Shown here: positions 28,004 through 35,488 of the stretch, piece by piece
Numbering within the stretch: position 1 is the first letter of the stretch
Layout of the letters: each line of letters starts with the position of its first letter
The notes under the pieces: model-generated
Told to the model about the DNA's origin: nothing
What the model saw: the letters and a program-made list of their open reading frames with translations, nothing else
Databases searched by the model: none
Translations under genes and position numbers: made by a program
Source: Candidatus Didemnitutus sp.
GTDB lineage: Bacteria; Verrucomicrobiota; Verrucomicrobiia; Opitutales; Opitutaceae
Length of the DNA stretch: 64,000 nt
Assembly: GCA_019634575.1 (NCBI GenBank)
Contig: JAHCAY010000001.1
Span: forward strand, 2,108,001 to 2,172,000
Reading direction: 5' to 3'

Positions 28004-28483
28004 ATGTCGAAAATCACTCCCTGCCTCTGGTTCAACGGCGACGCCGAAGCGGCCGCCAATTTCTACGTCTCGCTCCTGTCCGACTCGCGCATCGACCGCG
28101 TGTTTCGCTCGCCGCTCGATTGGCCGAGCGGCAAGGCCGGCGACGTGCTCACCGTCGAGTTCACCCTCGGCGGCCAGCCCTATCTCGCGCTGAACGGCGG
28201 CGATAATTTCAAGTTCAACCCCGCCGTCTCGTTCCAAATCCACACCGCGGACCAAGCCGAAACCGACCGCCTTTGGGCCGCGATCCTCGGTCACGGCGGC
28301 ACCGAGATGGCCTGCAGCTGGATTCAGGATCGGTGGGGCCTCGCCTGGCAAATCGTGCCGCGCCGCCTCACCGAGCTCATGCAGGACCGTGACCCCGCGC
28401 GCGCCCGCCGCGCCATGGCCGCGATGATGGACATGGTGAAGATCGACATCGCCACGCTCGAACGCGCCGTCGTCGCGGAATAG
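28004..28483 (+). CDS. VOC family (PhnB / 3-dmu-9_3-mt type) protein
   Basis: 159-residue small glyoxalase-fold protein with the PhnB-like opening KITPCLWFNGDAEAAANFYV and the later DRWGLAWQIVPRRLTELMQD, both typical of the PF06983 family. The C-terminal ARRAMAAMMDMVKIDIATL is also shared. Members are dimeric and cytoplasmic, and substrates are generally unknown. ATG 28004 matches the usual N-terminus; upstream in-frame sequence is not conserved-looking. Monocistronic, followed by hairpins at 28491. Confidence 0.88.
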   Translation: MSKITPCLWFNGDAEAAANFYVSLLSDSRIDRVFRSPLDWPSGKAGDVLTVEFTLGGQPYLALNGGDNFKFNPAVSFQIHTADQAETDRLWAAILGHGGTEMACSWIQDRWGLAWQIVPRRLTELMQDRDPARARRAMAAMMDMVKIDIATLERAVVAE

Positions 28484-28490
28484 TCCCGGT

Positions 28491-28536
28491 CGGCAGCGGT
28501 GCGCCGCTGCCGGAATCACGGATCGTGCCGATCCGT
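28491..28536 (+). terminator. Tandem hairpins after VOC gene
   Basis: Two adjacent perfect hairpins: CGGCAGCGG/CCGCTGCCG with loop TGCG (28491-28512) and ACGGATC/GATCCGT with loop GTGCC (28518-28536), just after the stop at 28483. There is no T-tract, so termination is possible but not certain. The remaining gap to 28730 holds a third short stem AAAGC/GCTTT near 28545 and no gene. Confidence 0.45.
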
Positions 28537-28730
28537 CGTCGCGGAAAGCGCAAGGCTTTCGCTCGTCCGGGCATGGCGAAATTTTCCCGCATTCCGCGCT
28601 CCGGCCACCGAGCCTTCCAAACGCGGCCCGTTGACGCCGCCCGCCCATCCGCCTACGTGTCCGCCGCCCGCTTTTGCGCCATTCCACCCACGCCACCCTG
28701 CGTGCCGCGCAACAGCGTCCCACCCATCCC

Positions 28731-29162
28731 ATGAACTCCACGCTGCGCAACATCCTTGCCGTTGTCGCCGGACTCATCGCCGGCGGCTTCGCGAACATGA
28801 TTCTGATCTCCCTCGGCCCGCGCGTTTTCCCTCCGCCCGCCGGCATGGACATGAACGACGTCGAGAGCATCCGCGCCCACGCGCATCTGCTCCAGCCGCA
28901 GCACTTCGTGTTTCCGTTCCTCGCCCACGCGGCCAACGCGTTCGTCGGCGCACTCGCGGCCTACACCGTCTCCGCCAGCCGCCACGCCGTGTTCGCCTGG
29001 GCGATGGGCATCGTGTCCCTCTGCGGCGGCATCGCGGCCGCGTTCATGATTCCCGCGCCCAAGTGGTTCGTCGCACTCGATCTGCTCGTCGCCTACCTGC
29101 CGCTGGCGTGGCTTGCGATCAAGGTCGGCGAGAAGGTGACCGCCAAATCGCCGGCCGCCTGA
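28731..29162 (+). CDS. Small four-helix membrane protein
   Basis: 143 residues with four hydrophobic segments (NILAVVAGLIAGGFANMILI, FLAHAANAFVGALAAYTV, VFAWAMGIVSLCGGIAAAF, WFVALDLLVAYLPLAWLAI). ATG 28731 gives a short cytoplasmic N-terminus. A periplasmic-type loop carries PRVFPPPAGMDMNDVESIR. I recognise no named family. It stands alone between the VOC gene and a convergent small membrane gene. Confidence 0.65.
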   Translation: MNSTLRNILAVVAGLIAGGFANMILISLGPRVFPPPAGMDMNDVESIRAHAHLLQPQHFVFPFLAHAANAFVGALAAYTVSASRHAVFAWAMGIVSLCGGIAAAFMIPAPKWFVALDLLVAYLPLAWLAIKVGEKVTAKSPAA

Positions 29163-29207
29163 CCGGGCGATCGTGAAGGCGCGGCGCGCGCGATCAGCGT
29201 GTTCGGC

Positions 29208-29474
29208 TCACGCGCGCCGGGCCGCGCGCTGGATCTCGTCGCGCCGGCGCAAAGTCGCCTGCAGGTTAATTTCTTCCTGGGACGGACGATTCGGCGCCAC
29301 CAACAGATAGATCACGGCGCCGAGTCCATTGACGAGAATCACCACGAGCACCCACACGATGCGCATCGTCGGATCGAGCCGCTCGTTCTTGATCGCCGAA
29401 ATCAACGCGTAGAGCCAGAGCGCGAAAAACGCGACCGCCACGCCGAAGAGGAAGATGCCGCCGAGAACATTCAT
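29208..29474 (-). CDS. PLDc_N-type small membrane protein
   Basis: 88 residues: two membrane helices (LFGVAVAFFALWLYALISAI and VWVLVVILVNGLGAVIYLLV) around KNERLDPTMRIVW, then an amphipathic basic tail. This is the pattern of the N-terminal domain of cardiolipin synthases (PLDc_N), here as a stand-alone protein with no phospholipase domain. Role unknown. Convergent with the preceding gene. Confidence 0.75.
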   Translation of the reverse strand: MNVLGGIFLFGVAVAFFALWLYALISAIKNERLDPTMRIVWVLVVILVNGLGAVIYLLVAPNRPSQEEINLQATLRRRDEIQRAARRA

Positions 29475-29642
29475 GGAATGCGAAGGTTAGCGTGGCCCGC
29501 ACCTCCAGACAACCGGGCCGGCGAATCCACGCAACGGCGAATTCGCCCGCGCAAGCGCACACCGCGCACAGCGCCCGCCGCACTTTCGCGGGCGCGCTGG
29601 TCTTCGTCGCCGGTTGCAGCGCGGTCGGCTGGGCGGCCGACC

Positions 29643-30164
29643 TCAGCGTTGCAATTCGGCCGCGGTGACGCGGAAGGTCGCGTTGAGCGTGCCGGGCGCG
29701 GCGCGGTCGGCTTGCAGCGAAACCTGCTCGAGACCGACGTAAGGCGAGCGCGCGGAAAGCGTCTCGTAGAATTTCACCAGCGCGCCCATCTCGGCCCGGC
29801 GGAAGGTCACCTGCGCGGAGTGGAAGGCAAACTGCGTCGTGCGCTCGCTGCGCTGCCCGGACACTTCCGCGGTCAGGCCCGCCTGCGAGGCGAGCGCGCT
29901 GATCTCGGCGACCAAGCGGGTGCCGTTGAGGGTCTTGGCGGGATCGAGCTGCGCCGTGGCCTTGGCGGCACGCGCCTCGATGTCGGCGCGGTTCTTGAGC
30001 CAGAGCTGCTGCTCCTCACCGGAGGCGCGAAGTGAGCGCCAGTCCGCCAGCCGCGTGTGGGCGCGACCGGTCGCGCTGAGCAGCCAGGCGATGGCGACGA
30101 GCGAGACGAAGGTCACGAGCAGCGCCTTCTCGCGCAGATTGCGGGTGTAGAAAAAGCGTTTCAC
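29643..30164 (-). CDS. gspM: Type II secretion protein GspM-like
   Basis: 173 residues: one N-terminal helix (LREKALLVTFVSLVAIAWLL) followed by a coiled coil and a small alpha/beta domain (LVKFYETLSARSPYVGLEQV), the layout of GspM. GTG 30164 overlaps the gspL stop as GTGA, the same coupling used at gspH-gspI. It would pair with GspL on the inner-membrane platform. Last gene of the leftward gsp operon. Annotation by topology and position, since GspM is poorly conserved. Confidence 0.75.
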   Translation of the reverse strand: MKRFFYTRNLREKALLVTFVSLVAIAWLLSATGRAHTRLADWRSLRASGEEQQLWLKNRADIEARAAKATAQLDPAKTLNGTRLVAEISALASQAGLTAEVSGQRSERTTQFAFHSAQVTFRRAEMGALVKFYETLSARSPYVGLEQVSLQADRAAPGTLNATFRVTAAELQR

Positions 30165-31303
30165 TTCGCACCTCCTGTGCCGGCGACGCCGGCGAGCGAA
30201 CCATCCTTGAATGTCGCGACGAAACGGAAGGTCGCGAGGCCTTCGCGCAATTCGACGTTGGACATTTCCAGTGTTGCAACCTGCGGCAGGGCGCGCGCGG
30301 CGGATTCGAAGGCACCGACGTTGTCGGCATTGGCGGATTGACCCATGATTTCGATCGTGTCGCGGCCGCTGGTGACGGAGCGCGAGAACACGACGCCGCC
30401 GGGGCGGACACTGTTGACCACGGCGAGCATCTCCATCGCGCGCAGGCGACGCTGCGCCATCTCCTCGATGCGCGTGCCGAGCGTCTGCGCGGTCTGAATC
30501 TTCTCCACGTTCGGCGCGAGGATGCGTTGGGCCTCGCGCTGCTGGTCGAGCAACATGCCTCCGAGAAAAGCCGCGAGCTCGAGCACCGCCGCGAACGCGA
30601 TGCATCCGACGGTCACTTGCAGCACCCGCCAGAGAAGTCGGTCGCGCTGCTGTGTGGCACGGCGGTCGGCGAGCACCGCCTTGTCGCGCACATCCATCGC
30701 CTGCACGGCGGCCTCCTCGAAACGGGTGGCCAGCGTGCCGCCGCTGCGGCGCGCCACGGTGAATTCGGAAGCCTCCTTGCGCGGCACGACCGAGATCGGG
30801 CCGACGAACTCCTCGACCGCGCCGAGTTCGCCGAGCCGGGCCTTCGCCTCGTCGAGCAAGCGGTCGCGCTCGGCCGCTTCGGTGGCGGGCTCGACTTTGC
30901 GGGCGAGCACGAGCGCGGGCAGCGAGCCGGCGCCGTCCCACGCCGCCACGATCAGGGAGTTGCCATCGCTCCAGGTGCGGACGGCCTTGCCGGACGACGC
31001 GTCGCCGAGCAGCGCCACGAACGCGGGCAGGACCGCGGCGGCGCCGTCCCAACCCTCGGCCGCGAAAAGCCGGCGATGGGTCGCGAACGCGAGCGCGCTG
31101 GCGCCATCGGGTGCGGGCAGGAAGCCGTAGTAAAGCTGGCCGACGGCGAAGGGCGCGTGGGTCTCGAGTGCGAGCTCGACCTGTTCCGCCGCCGGCGCGG
31201 CGGCATCGAGCGCCACGCGCCGCACGAAGAACGCCTCCGGCGGCAGCACGACGATCTCGTCGAGCGCGGCGGCGGGCGCGGATGTTTCGGTGGGAGTCGG
31301 CAT
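30161..31303 (-). CDS. gspL: Type II secretion protein GspL/PilM-PilN-like
   Basis: 380 residues. The N-terminal ~215 residues look like the divergent actin-like cytoplasmic domain that binds GspE (VELALETHAPFAVGQLYYGF). A membrane helix at ~230-252 (LLWRVLQVTVGCIAFAAVLE) leads to a periplasmic coiled coil and ferredoxin-like domain (DTIEIMGQSANADNVGAFES). This equals a PilM-PilN or GspL arrangement in one chain. It starts 1 bp from the gspK stop and overlaps gspM. Confidence 0.78.
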   Translation of the reverse strand: MPTPTETSAPAAALDEIVVLPPEAFFVRRVALDAAAPAAEQVELALETHAPFAVGQLYYGFLPAPDGASALAFATHRRLFAAEGWDGAAAVLPAFVALLGDASSGKAVRTWSDGNSLIVAAWDGAGSLPALVLARKVEPATEAAERDRLLDEAKARLGELGAVEEFVGPISVVPRKEASEFTVARRSGGTLATRFEEAAVQAMDVRDKAVLADRRATQQRDRLLWRVLQVTVGCIAFAAVLELAAFLGGMLLDQQREAQRILAPNVEKIQTAQTLGTRIEEMAQRRLRAMEMLAVVNSVRPGGVVFSRSVTSGRDTIEIMGQSANADNVGAFESAARALPQVATLEMSNVELREGLATFRFVATFKDGSLAGVAGTGGAK

Positions 31304-31304
31304 G

Positions 31305-32471
31305 TCAGCTCGTGGGACTGGCTTCGGGCGCGGTTGGTTCGCTGTTCTCTTTGATTTCGAGCACGGTGAAGGGGTAGTTCAAGGCTTTACGCTCGGGCGA
31401 CGGGGCCGTTTCGACGCTGCCGGGCTTGGGCGCCTCGGTGCGGCGCTGCGGCGCGGAGGCGTTGGCGCCGGCGGAGACCACCGCGCTCAACCGGTAGACC
31501 ACCTGACCTTGCCGGACATCGACGTTGATGCGCAGCGCTTCGATATTGGTGCCGTAACGGTCGCCCGTGACGCTCGCGCCGATGACGGTGTTGGCCTCGG
31601 TGATGGAGCGGAAGACGCCGGTCTCGCCCTTCGGCTTCGGGCGGGCGCGGTAATCCTGCAACGCCTGCACTTCGCCGCTGCCGAGGCCGAGCGCGGTGAG
31701 CACACCGGCGCGTGCCGCGTTGAGGTTCACGCGACGGAACGAGAGCAACGACACCTCCTGGCGGAACGCGTCGAAGACCGGCGTCGGCCGGCCGGTTTCG
31801 TCGAAAAACACATGTTCGTCGAGCTCGACGGCGGCGAGTTCGCTCCACGAACGGAGCGCGCGATGCGCGGCTTGGTAAGCCGGCGTCGCGGTGCCGTAGT
31901 CGGGCACATCCAGATCGACCGCGGCGTCCTTCGGGGCGTCGTGCGCCCAGGCTTGCAGCACATGACTGAGCCGCTCCGCCTGATTGCGCTCCACGCCGGC
32001 GAACTCGAGCATCGTCTGGACTTCGGTCTCGCTCGCGTTGGGCAGCGAGAGTTTGGCCGACTCGTCCTCGAACGACACCGTGACGTCGCGGCCGGCGGCG
32101 GGCGTGAAGCCGGTGTCGACGAGCGGGTCTTCCCAGCCTTCGGCGGGACTGCGCAAAGCGCCGTCGACCGCGCGAAAATCCGCCAGCACGGCGAGCGTCG
32201 TCTCGAGGGCGGAGTAGGCCTCGGCGCGCAGACTCTTCATGTTCGCCGAACGCGCGTCGGCCAGCAGCTCGGTGCCGCTGCGGCGGATGAAGGCGGTGAG
32301 GAGAAACGCCGCCAGCAGCACGGTGACGAGCACGAGGACGATGACCGCGCCGCGATTCGGGCGGTGATCCGCGCGGTGAATCGGTAGCCCGCGACCTCCG
32401 GGCGCGGGAAACGCATCGACCCGCGCCCGGAGGTCGCGGGCTACCCGGTGGCGATGAGAGTGCGCGCGCAT
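31305..32471 (-). CDS. gspK: Minor pseudopilin GspK
   Basis: 388 residues. A 41-residue leader ends in NRG before the hydrophobic helix AVIVLVLVTVLLAAFLLTAF. The large GspK domain follows, with ESFEDESAKLSLPNAS-type N-terminal core (SFEDESAKLSLPNASETEVQ) and VNLNAARAGVLTALGLGSGEV, the helix-hairpin-helix-like GspK signature. GspK caps the pseudopilus tip. ATG 32471 is 2 bp beyond the gspJ stop. Residues ~10-30 of the leader are encoded by a 63-bp palindromic repeat, making the leader unusually long. Confidence 0.9.
   Translation of the reverse strand: MRAHSHRHRVARDLRARVDAFPAPGGRGLPIHRADHRPNRGAVIVLVLVTVLLAAFLLTAFIRRSGTELLADARSANMKSLRAEAYSALETTLAVLADFRAVDGALRSPAEGWEDPLVDTGFTPAAGRDVTVSFEDESAKLSLPNASETEVQTMLEFAGVERNQAERLSHVLQAWAHDAPKDAAVDLDVPDYGTATPAYQAAHRALRSWSELAAVELDEHVFFDETGRPTPVFDAFRQEVSLLSFRRVNLNAARAGVLTALGLGSGEVQALQDYRARPKPKGETGVFRSITEANTVIGASVTGDRYGTNIEALRINVDVRQGQVVYRLSAVVSAGANASAPQRRTEAPKPGSVETAPSPERKALNYPFTVLEIKENSEPTAPEASPTS
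32383..32445. repeat. 63-bp perfect palindromic repeat inside gspK leader
   Basis: Two 26-bp arms in perfect inverted orientation, 32383-32408 and 32420-32445, around an 11-base spacer. The left arm begins GGTAGCCCGCGACCTCCGGG and is identical to the arm at 23618-23643. In gspK it is read through in frame (roughly residues 10-30). It could fold into a very stable mRNA hairpin near the 5' end of the gspK coding region. Confidence 0.92.
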
Positions 32472-32473
32472 GT

Positions 32474-33241
32474 TCAATAGTGCGGCAACGCTCCCGGCGC
32501 GGGCGGCAGGGTGACGGTGGTTTCGGTCTTCATCGTGCCGTGCGCGAAGCCGAGGCGCAGGCGTTGAGGCATGCGCCAGCGGCCCTGGTTGTCGCGCTGC
32601 AACTGGTCGTAGACGCGCCAGAAGTTGCCATCGCCCTCGAGGTATTCGTATTTCAGCTCGGCGCCGAAGGGCGAGAGGACGAACGCGCGCGGCGCGGCGT
32701 CGTCGAAGTCCTTCTCGAGGCGCGATTGCCAGTAGAGCACGAGACCCTTGTCGGGTTGCTGCACGAGTCCGCACACGACGTCGGGCAACGGCGTGGTTTT
32801 CCACGGCAGCCGCGGGCTGCCCTCGGCCAGTTCGTAGGAGACGAGCGTCATGCGCCGGCCGTCGTCGATCCGGACTTCGCGACCGAAGATCGGCGTGTCG
32901 GTCTGAAGCGGCGGGAGCGCGGCGGTGCGGAGCATCGTCTCGACCTCGCGCGTGACAGCGCGCACGTGTTGGTCGAAGAGTCGGCGCTCGGAGCCGGCGC
33001 CCCAGATTTCCGCCATCGAGAACACAAAGAAATTCAGCGCGAGCAACAGGCCGCCAAGCAACGCGGCGGCGAGGAGCGTCTCGATCAGCGTGAAGGCGCG
33101 CGAGCGGCCAAGGTGGGCGTCGACGTCCCGGCGACGCCGAGCGCCGCGGCAATCCTTGGCACCGTCGGGACGACGGCGCCCACCCCAAAGCGCGCGCAAG
33201 CGCGCTGACCCACACGAAGGCTGGCTGCCGTTGCCGTTCAT
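32474..33241 (-). CDS. gspJ: Minor pseudopilin GspJ
   Basis: 255 residues. Prepilin motif RSRA|FTLIETLLAAALLGGLLLA with cleavage after Ala49 and Glu at +5. The body has the GspJ pattern (SERRLFDQHVRAVTREVETM, FGAELKYEYLEGDGNFWRVY). ATG 33241 overlaps the gspI stop (ATGA). The 49-residue leader is far longer than usual, and residues ~10-43 are repeat-encoded (33113-33183 and 33190-33215). The leader would be removed by a prepilin peptidase not encoded here. Confidence 0.88.
   Translation of the reverse strand: MNGNGSQPSCGSARLRALWGGRRRPDGAKDCRGARRRRDVDAHLGRSRAFTLIETLLAAALLGGLLLALNFFVFSMAEIWGAGSERRLFDQHVRAVTREVETMLRTAALPPLQTDTPIFGREVRIDDGRRMTLVSYELAEGSPRLPWKTTPLPDVVCGLVQQPDKGLVLYWQSRLEKDFDDAAPRAFVLSPFGAELKYEYLEGDGNFWRVYDQLQRDNQGRWRMPQRLRLGFAHGTMKTETTVTLPPAPGALPHY
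33113..33183. repeat. Imperfect 71-bp palindrome inside gspJ leader
   Basis: Arms GTGGGCGTCGACGTCCCGGC (33113-33132) and its near complement ending at 33183 match at about 17 of 21 positions, with a GC-rich centre containing GCCGCGGCAATCCTTGGC. It is read through in frame as the Arg/Gly/Asp-rich leader of GspJ. Confidence 0.8.
33190..33215. repeat. Dispersed repeat copy in gspJ leader
   Basis: Minus-strand reading begins GTGTGGGTCAGCGCGCTTGC and continues GCGCGC. The same sequence, with one indel and one mismatch, occurs in the aroF-pheA gap at 45483-45508. Confidence 0.8.
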
Positions 33242-33744
33242 CGCGCGGCCGCCTCCTTCGCCTTCTCGTGCGCAGCGCGCCAGTCGGAGCGGAGCTGTTC
33301 GCGACGCTGGGGATCGCTCCAGGTCGGGCGGAGAACCATGAGCGTTTCCGTGGCCTCTTCCTCGCCTTTCAGCGTGCCGCCACTCGTGCGGGTCGTGAGC
33401 GTGACCTTGAAAAGATCAGGCACGGCGGCTTCCTCGACCTTGGCTTCCCAGTGCAGGCGGCGGTCGTCCGGCAGCGACATGTCCCCGCCCTTCTCGACTT
33501 TCTCGCGCTCGGGTTCGTTCAGCACGGTGTCGCGGAGGAAATCCATGGCGGAGCCACCGGACGCGCGCTGGGCGATGGCGGCGTGCGCGCCGAGCGTATT
33601 GGCGTAGGCGGCGCCGAGCACGATCGCGGCGATGGCGAGGATCGCGAGGCCGACGAGCACTTCGACGAGCGTGAAGGCGTGGAGCGCACGCGGCGGGGTC
33701 GGGAGACCCCGCCCTACAACCGCGAGATTGTCGGCAGAGTTCAC
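33238..33744 (-). CDS. gspI: Minor pseudopilin GspI
   Basis: 168 residues. GTG 33744 overlaps the gspH stop as GTGA and is preferred to an upstream ATG at 33786 that would overlap gspH by 46 bases. Prepilin motif ALHA|FTLVEVLVGLAILAIAAI, with Ala at -1. The body is short (LPDDRRLHWEAKVEEAAVPD) as in GspI. The 23-residue leader contains a palindrome (33692-33713) at residues ~11-18. Confidence 0.85.
   Translation of the reverse strand: MNSADNLAVVGRGLPTPPRALHAFTLVEVLVGLAILAIAAIVLGAAYANTLGAHAAIAQRASGGSAMDFLRDTVLNEPEREKVEKGGDMSLPDDRRLHWEAKVEEAAVPDLFKVTLTTRTSGGTLKGEEEATETLMVLRPTWSDPQRREQLRSDWRAAHEKAKEAAAR
33692..33713. repeat. Short palindrome inside gspI leader
   Basis: GGCGGGGTC / GACCCCGCC, a 9-bp perfect stem with loop GGGA, followed by CTACAAC. 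Encodes part of RGLPTPP in the GspI leader. Confidence 0.8.
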
Positions 33745-34262
33745 GCCCCTCCTTTCGTCGGGGCCGGGCTGAGCGCGCAGGTCCATGGGTCGACGACGAG
33801 GACGCGCGGCTTGCCCTCGGTGCCGACGCGGAGGCGCAGGCGGAAGGGCTGGCAGGTGCCGTCGGGGAAGAAGCGGACGCGCTTGAGCGGCTCCTGATTC
33901 TCGGAGAGTTCACCGCCGAGGAGGATGTTGCCGCCGGCTTCCATCGGCAACAGGTCGAGCACGACGCCGGCCGGCAGGGCGTCGCTGCGCGCGCCGCGGT
34001 CGCCCCAGAGGAGCTGGCGTTTCTCGACATCGTAGGCGAGCTCGGTGGCGTGGCCGGACTCGAGCGCGACGGTCCGTGCGGCGAGGACGGCCTCGCTGGC
34101 GATCTGGTCGGGGCCGCGCTCGTCCATTTGCGCGAGCATCGAGTTGACGCCGGGGATGAAGATCGCGGCGAACAGCGCGAGAAGCGCGAGAACGAGCAAA
34201 ACCTCGACGAGCGTGAAGGCGCGAACGTGGGCGTTACCGCGGAGCATGCGTTGGACTGGCAT
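33741..34262 (-). CDS. gspH: Minor pseudopilin GspH
   Basis: 173 residues with prepilin motif AHVRA|FTLVEVLLVLALLALFAA, a 15-residue leader of normal length, and a beta-rich C-terminal half (KRQLLWGDRGARSDALPAGV, RVLVVDPWTCALSPA). GspH starts the pseudopilus-tip complex. ATG 34262 (an in-frame ATG lies 15 bases further in). Overlaps gspI. Confidence 0.85.
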   Translation of the reverse strand: MPVQRMLRGNAHVRAFTLVEVLLVLALLALFAAIFIPGVNSMLAQMDERGPDQIASEAVLAARTVALESGHATELAYDVEKRQLLWGDRGARSDALPAGVVLDLLPMEAGGNILLGGELSENQEPLKRVRFFPDGTCQPFRLRLRVGTEGKPRVLVVDPWTCALSPAPTKGGA

Positions 34263-34294
34263 CGGTGCGCCTCCCGGCCCTGAGGCGCAGGCGG

Positions 34295-34723
34295 TCACCA
34301 ATTGCCGATGTCGTCTTCGGTGCCGTCGGCGTGGTCCGGTCCGACGGAGTAGAGGTCGAAGCTGCCCTTGTTCTTCGTGCCCGGGTAACGGTAGCGGTAT
34401 TGCTCGCCCCAGGGGTCGAGCGGAAGCTTGCCGCTCGGCGCATCGGCGTAGGGGCCGTGCCAGCGGTCGGCCTTGTTGGCCGGAGCGGCGAGGAGCGCGG
34501 CGAGGCCTTCGGTGGTCGACGGGTAGTCGCCGACGTCGATCTTGTAGCGGGTGAGCGAGGTCTTGAGGGCGTCGCGGACGAAGATCTTGGCCACGGATTC
34601 CTGGCTGCCGCCGAGGATTTTGTCGGCGTTCGTCACCGCGAGGCCGACGAGTAGGCCGACGATGGCGAGGGCGAGAAGGATTTCGACGAGCGTGAAGGCA
34701 GCGCGGGTTTTTCGCGGGTTCAT
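34295..34723 (-). CDS. gspG: Major pseudopilin GspG
   Basis: 142 residues, the size of GspG. Leader MNPRKTRAA, cleavage before FTLVEILLALAIVGLLVG. The conserved GspG body is present: YPSTTEGLAALL, GPYADA, PLDPWGEQYRYRYPG. The C-terminal Ca2+-binding loop SVGPDHADGTEDDIGNW is intact. Forms the pseudopilus shaft. First pseudopilin gene of the leftward operon. Confidence 0.95.
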   Translation of the reverse strand: MNPRKTRAAFTLVEILLALAIVGLLVGLAVTNADKILGGSQESVAKIFVRDALKTSLTRYKIDVGDYPSTTEGLAALLAAPANKADRWHGPYADAPSGKLPLDPWGEQYRYRYPGTKNKGSFDLYSVGPDHADGTEDDIGNW

Positions 34724-34729
34724 GGGAGA

Positions 34730-35296
34730 TTAGCGGGGCGGTTGGTTGGGCGGAGGCGTCGGCGCGGGCTGTTGCTGGGCTTGCTGGCGCAAAGCGCGGC
34801 GGCGGCGGATTTCCTCGGCGACCTGGGCAAGGCGCTGGGCCTCGGTGGCGCCGGGTGCGGTCGGAGCGGCGGCGGGCAGCGTGCTGGGTTGCGGCGACTG
34901 GCCGGGTGGCGGTGGGACCACCGCTTGGGGCGGCGGCATGGCCATGGCGGTGACCCGGGCGGTGCGGAGCTTCAGGCTCATGCTGCGGCCCTGATAGTTG
35001 AGCGTGACGGTCTCGCTGTCCGCATCGTAGTTCTTCACCTGGAACGGCCGGCCGGTCTCGTTGAGCGAGACCCATTCGGCGCGGTGCGAGGCGGTGTCGG
35101 CGATGCTGAAGAAACGCTCGCCGCGATCGACGAAGGTGCCGCGAAATTCCAGCGGACCGGCGCCGGCGGCGGCCTGACCGGCGGCGATGGCGGTGCCGAA
35201 GGGGGAACTTTGCACCAGATTCTGCAGCGAGGGCGCGGCCGGTGTCTGCGCCAGCGCGGGCACAGCGAGTAACGCGAGGAGGAGGAGCGGTCGCAT
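34730..35296 (-). CDS. Secreted proline/glutamine-rich T2SS-associated protein (GspC-like position)
   Basis: 188 residues: signal peptide (LLLLALLAVPALAQTPAAPS), a small beta domain (LEFRGTFVDRGERFFSIADT, VTLNYQGRSMSLKLRTARVT) and a Pro/Gln/Arg-rich tail. It heads the gspG operon with 6 bp to gspG. Position and the small beta domain resemble GspC homology-region or PilP proteins, but the membrane helix typical of GspC is only the signal peptide and no PDZ domain is seen. Functional match is a guess. Confidence 0.55.
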   Translation of the reverse strand: MRPLLLLALLAVPALAQTPAAPSLQNLVQSSPFGTAIAAGQAAAGAGPLEFRGTFVDRGERFFSIADTASHRAEWVSLNETGRPFQVKNYDADSETVTLNYQGRSMSLKLRTARVTAMAMPPPQAVVPPPPGQSPQPSTLPAAAPTAPGATEAQRLAQVAEEIRRRRALRQQAQQQPAPTPPPNQPPR

Positions 35297-35342
35297 GCGG
35301 GGAATCGTTCGACTACGTTGGGCGGCTTTTGTGCCGGGGCAA

Positions 35343-35371
35343 GGCGCGAAGCGCCCCGGGCGCTTCGCGCC
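35343..35371. repeat. Perfect GC-rich hairpin
   Basis: GGCGCGAAGCGC / GCGCTTCGCGCC, 12-bp arms with a 5-base loop. It lies in the 192-bp gap between the DUF481 gene stop (35489) and the start of the GspC-like gene. No T-tract on either side. Confidence 0.75.
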
Positions 35372-35377
35372 AGATTA

Positions 35378-35471
35378 AGTTTAAGGCTTTAAGTTCAAGT
35401 GGGACCACAGCTAGCGGGCGACGCGCCGGCCGCGCCGGCGGTTTCTTAAACTCAAACCTTCAACTTAAACT
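35378..35471. repeat. AT-rich inverted-repeat block
   Basis: AGTTTAAG (35378-35385) and CTTAAACT (35464-35471) are complementary, with more TTTAAGTTCAAG/CTTAAACTCAAAC similarity inside, flanking a GC-rich core (GCGCCGGCCGCGCCGGC). Much lower GC than the surroundings. Possible origin as a small mobile repeat; no gene or promoter assigned. Confidence 0.5.
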
Positions 35472-35488
35472 GGCGGCGGGGAGCGCCG

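Noticed and set aside
33238..33786. Longer gspI starting at ATG 33786
   Set aside because: Would overlap gspH by 46 bases and add unconserved residues; GTG 33744 overlaps the gspH stop as GTGA, the arrangement also seen at gspL-gspM.
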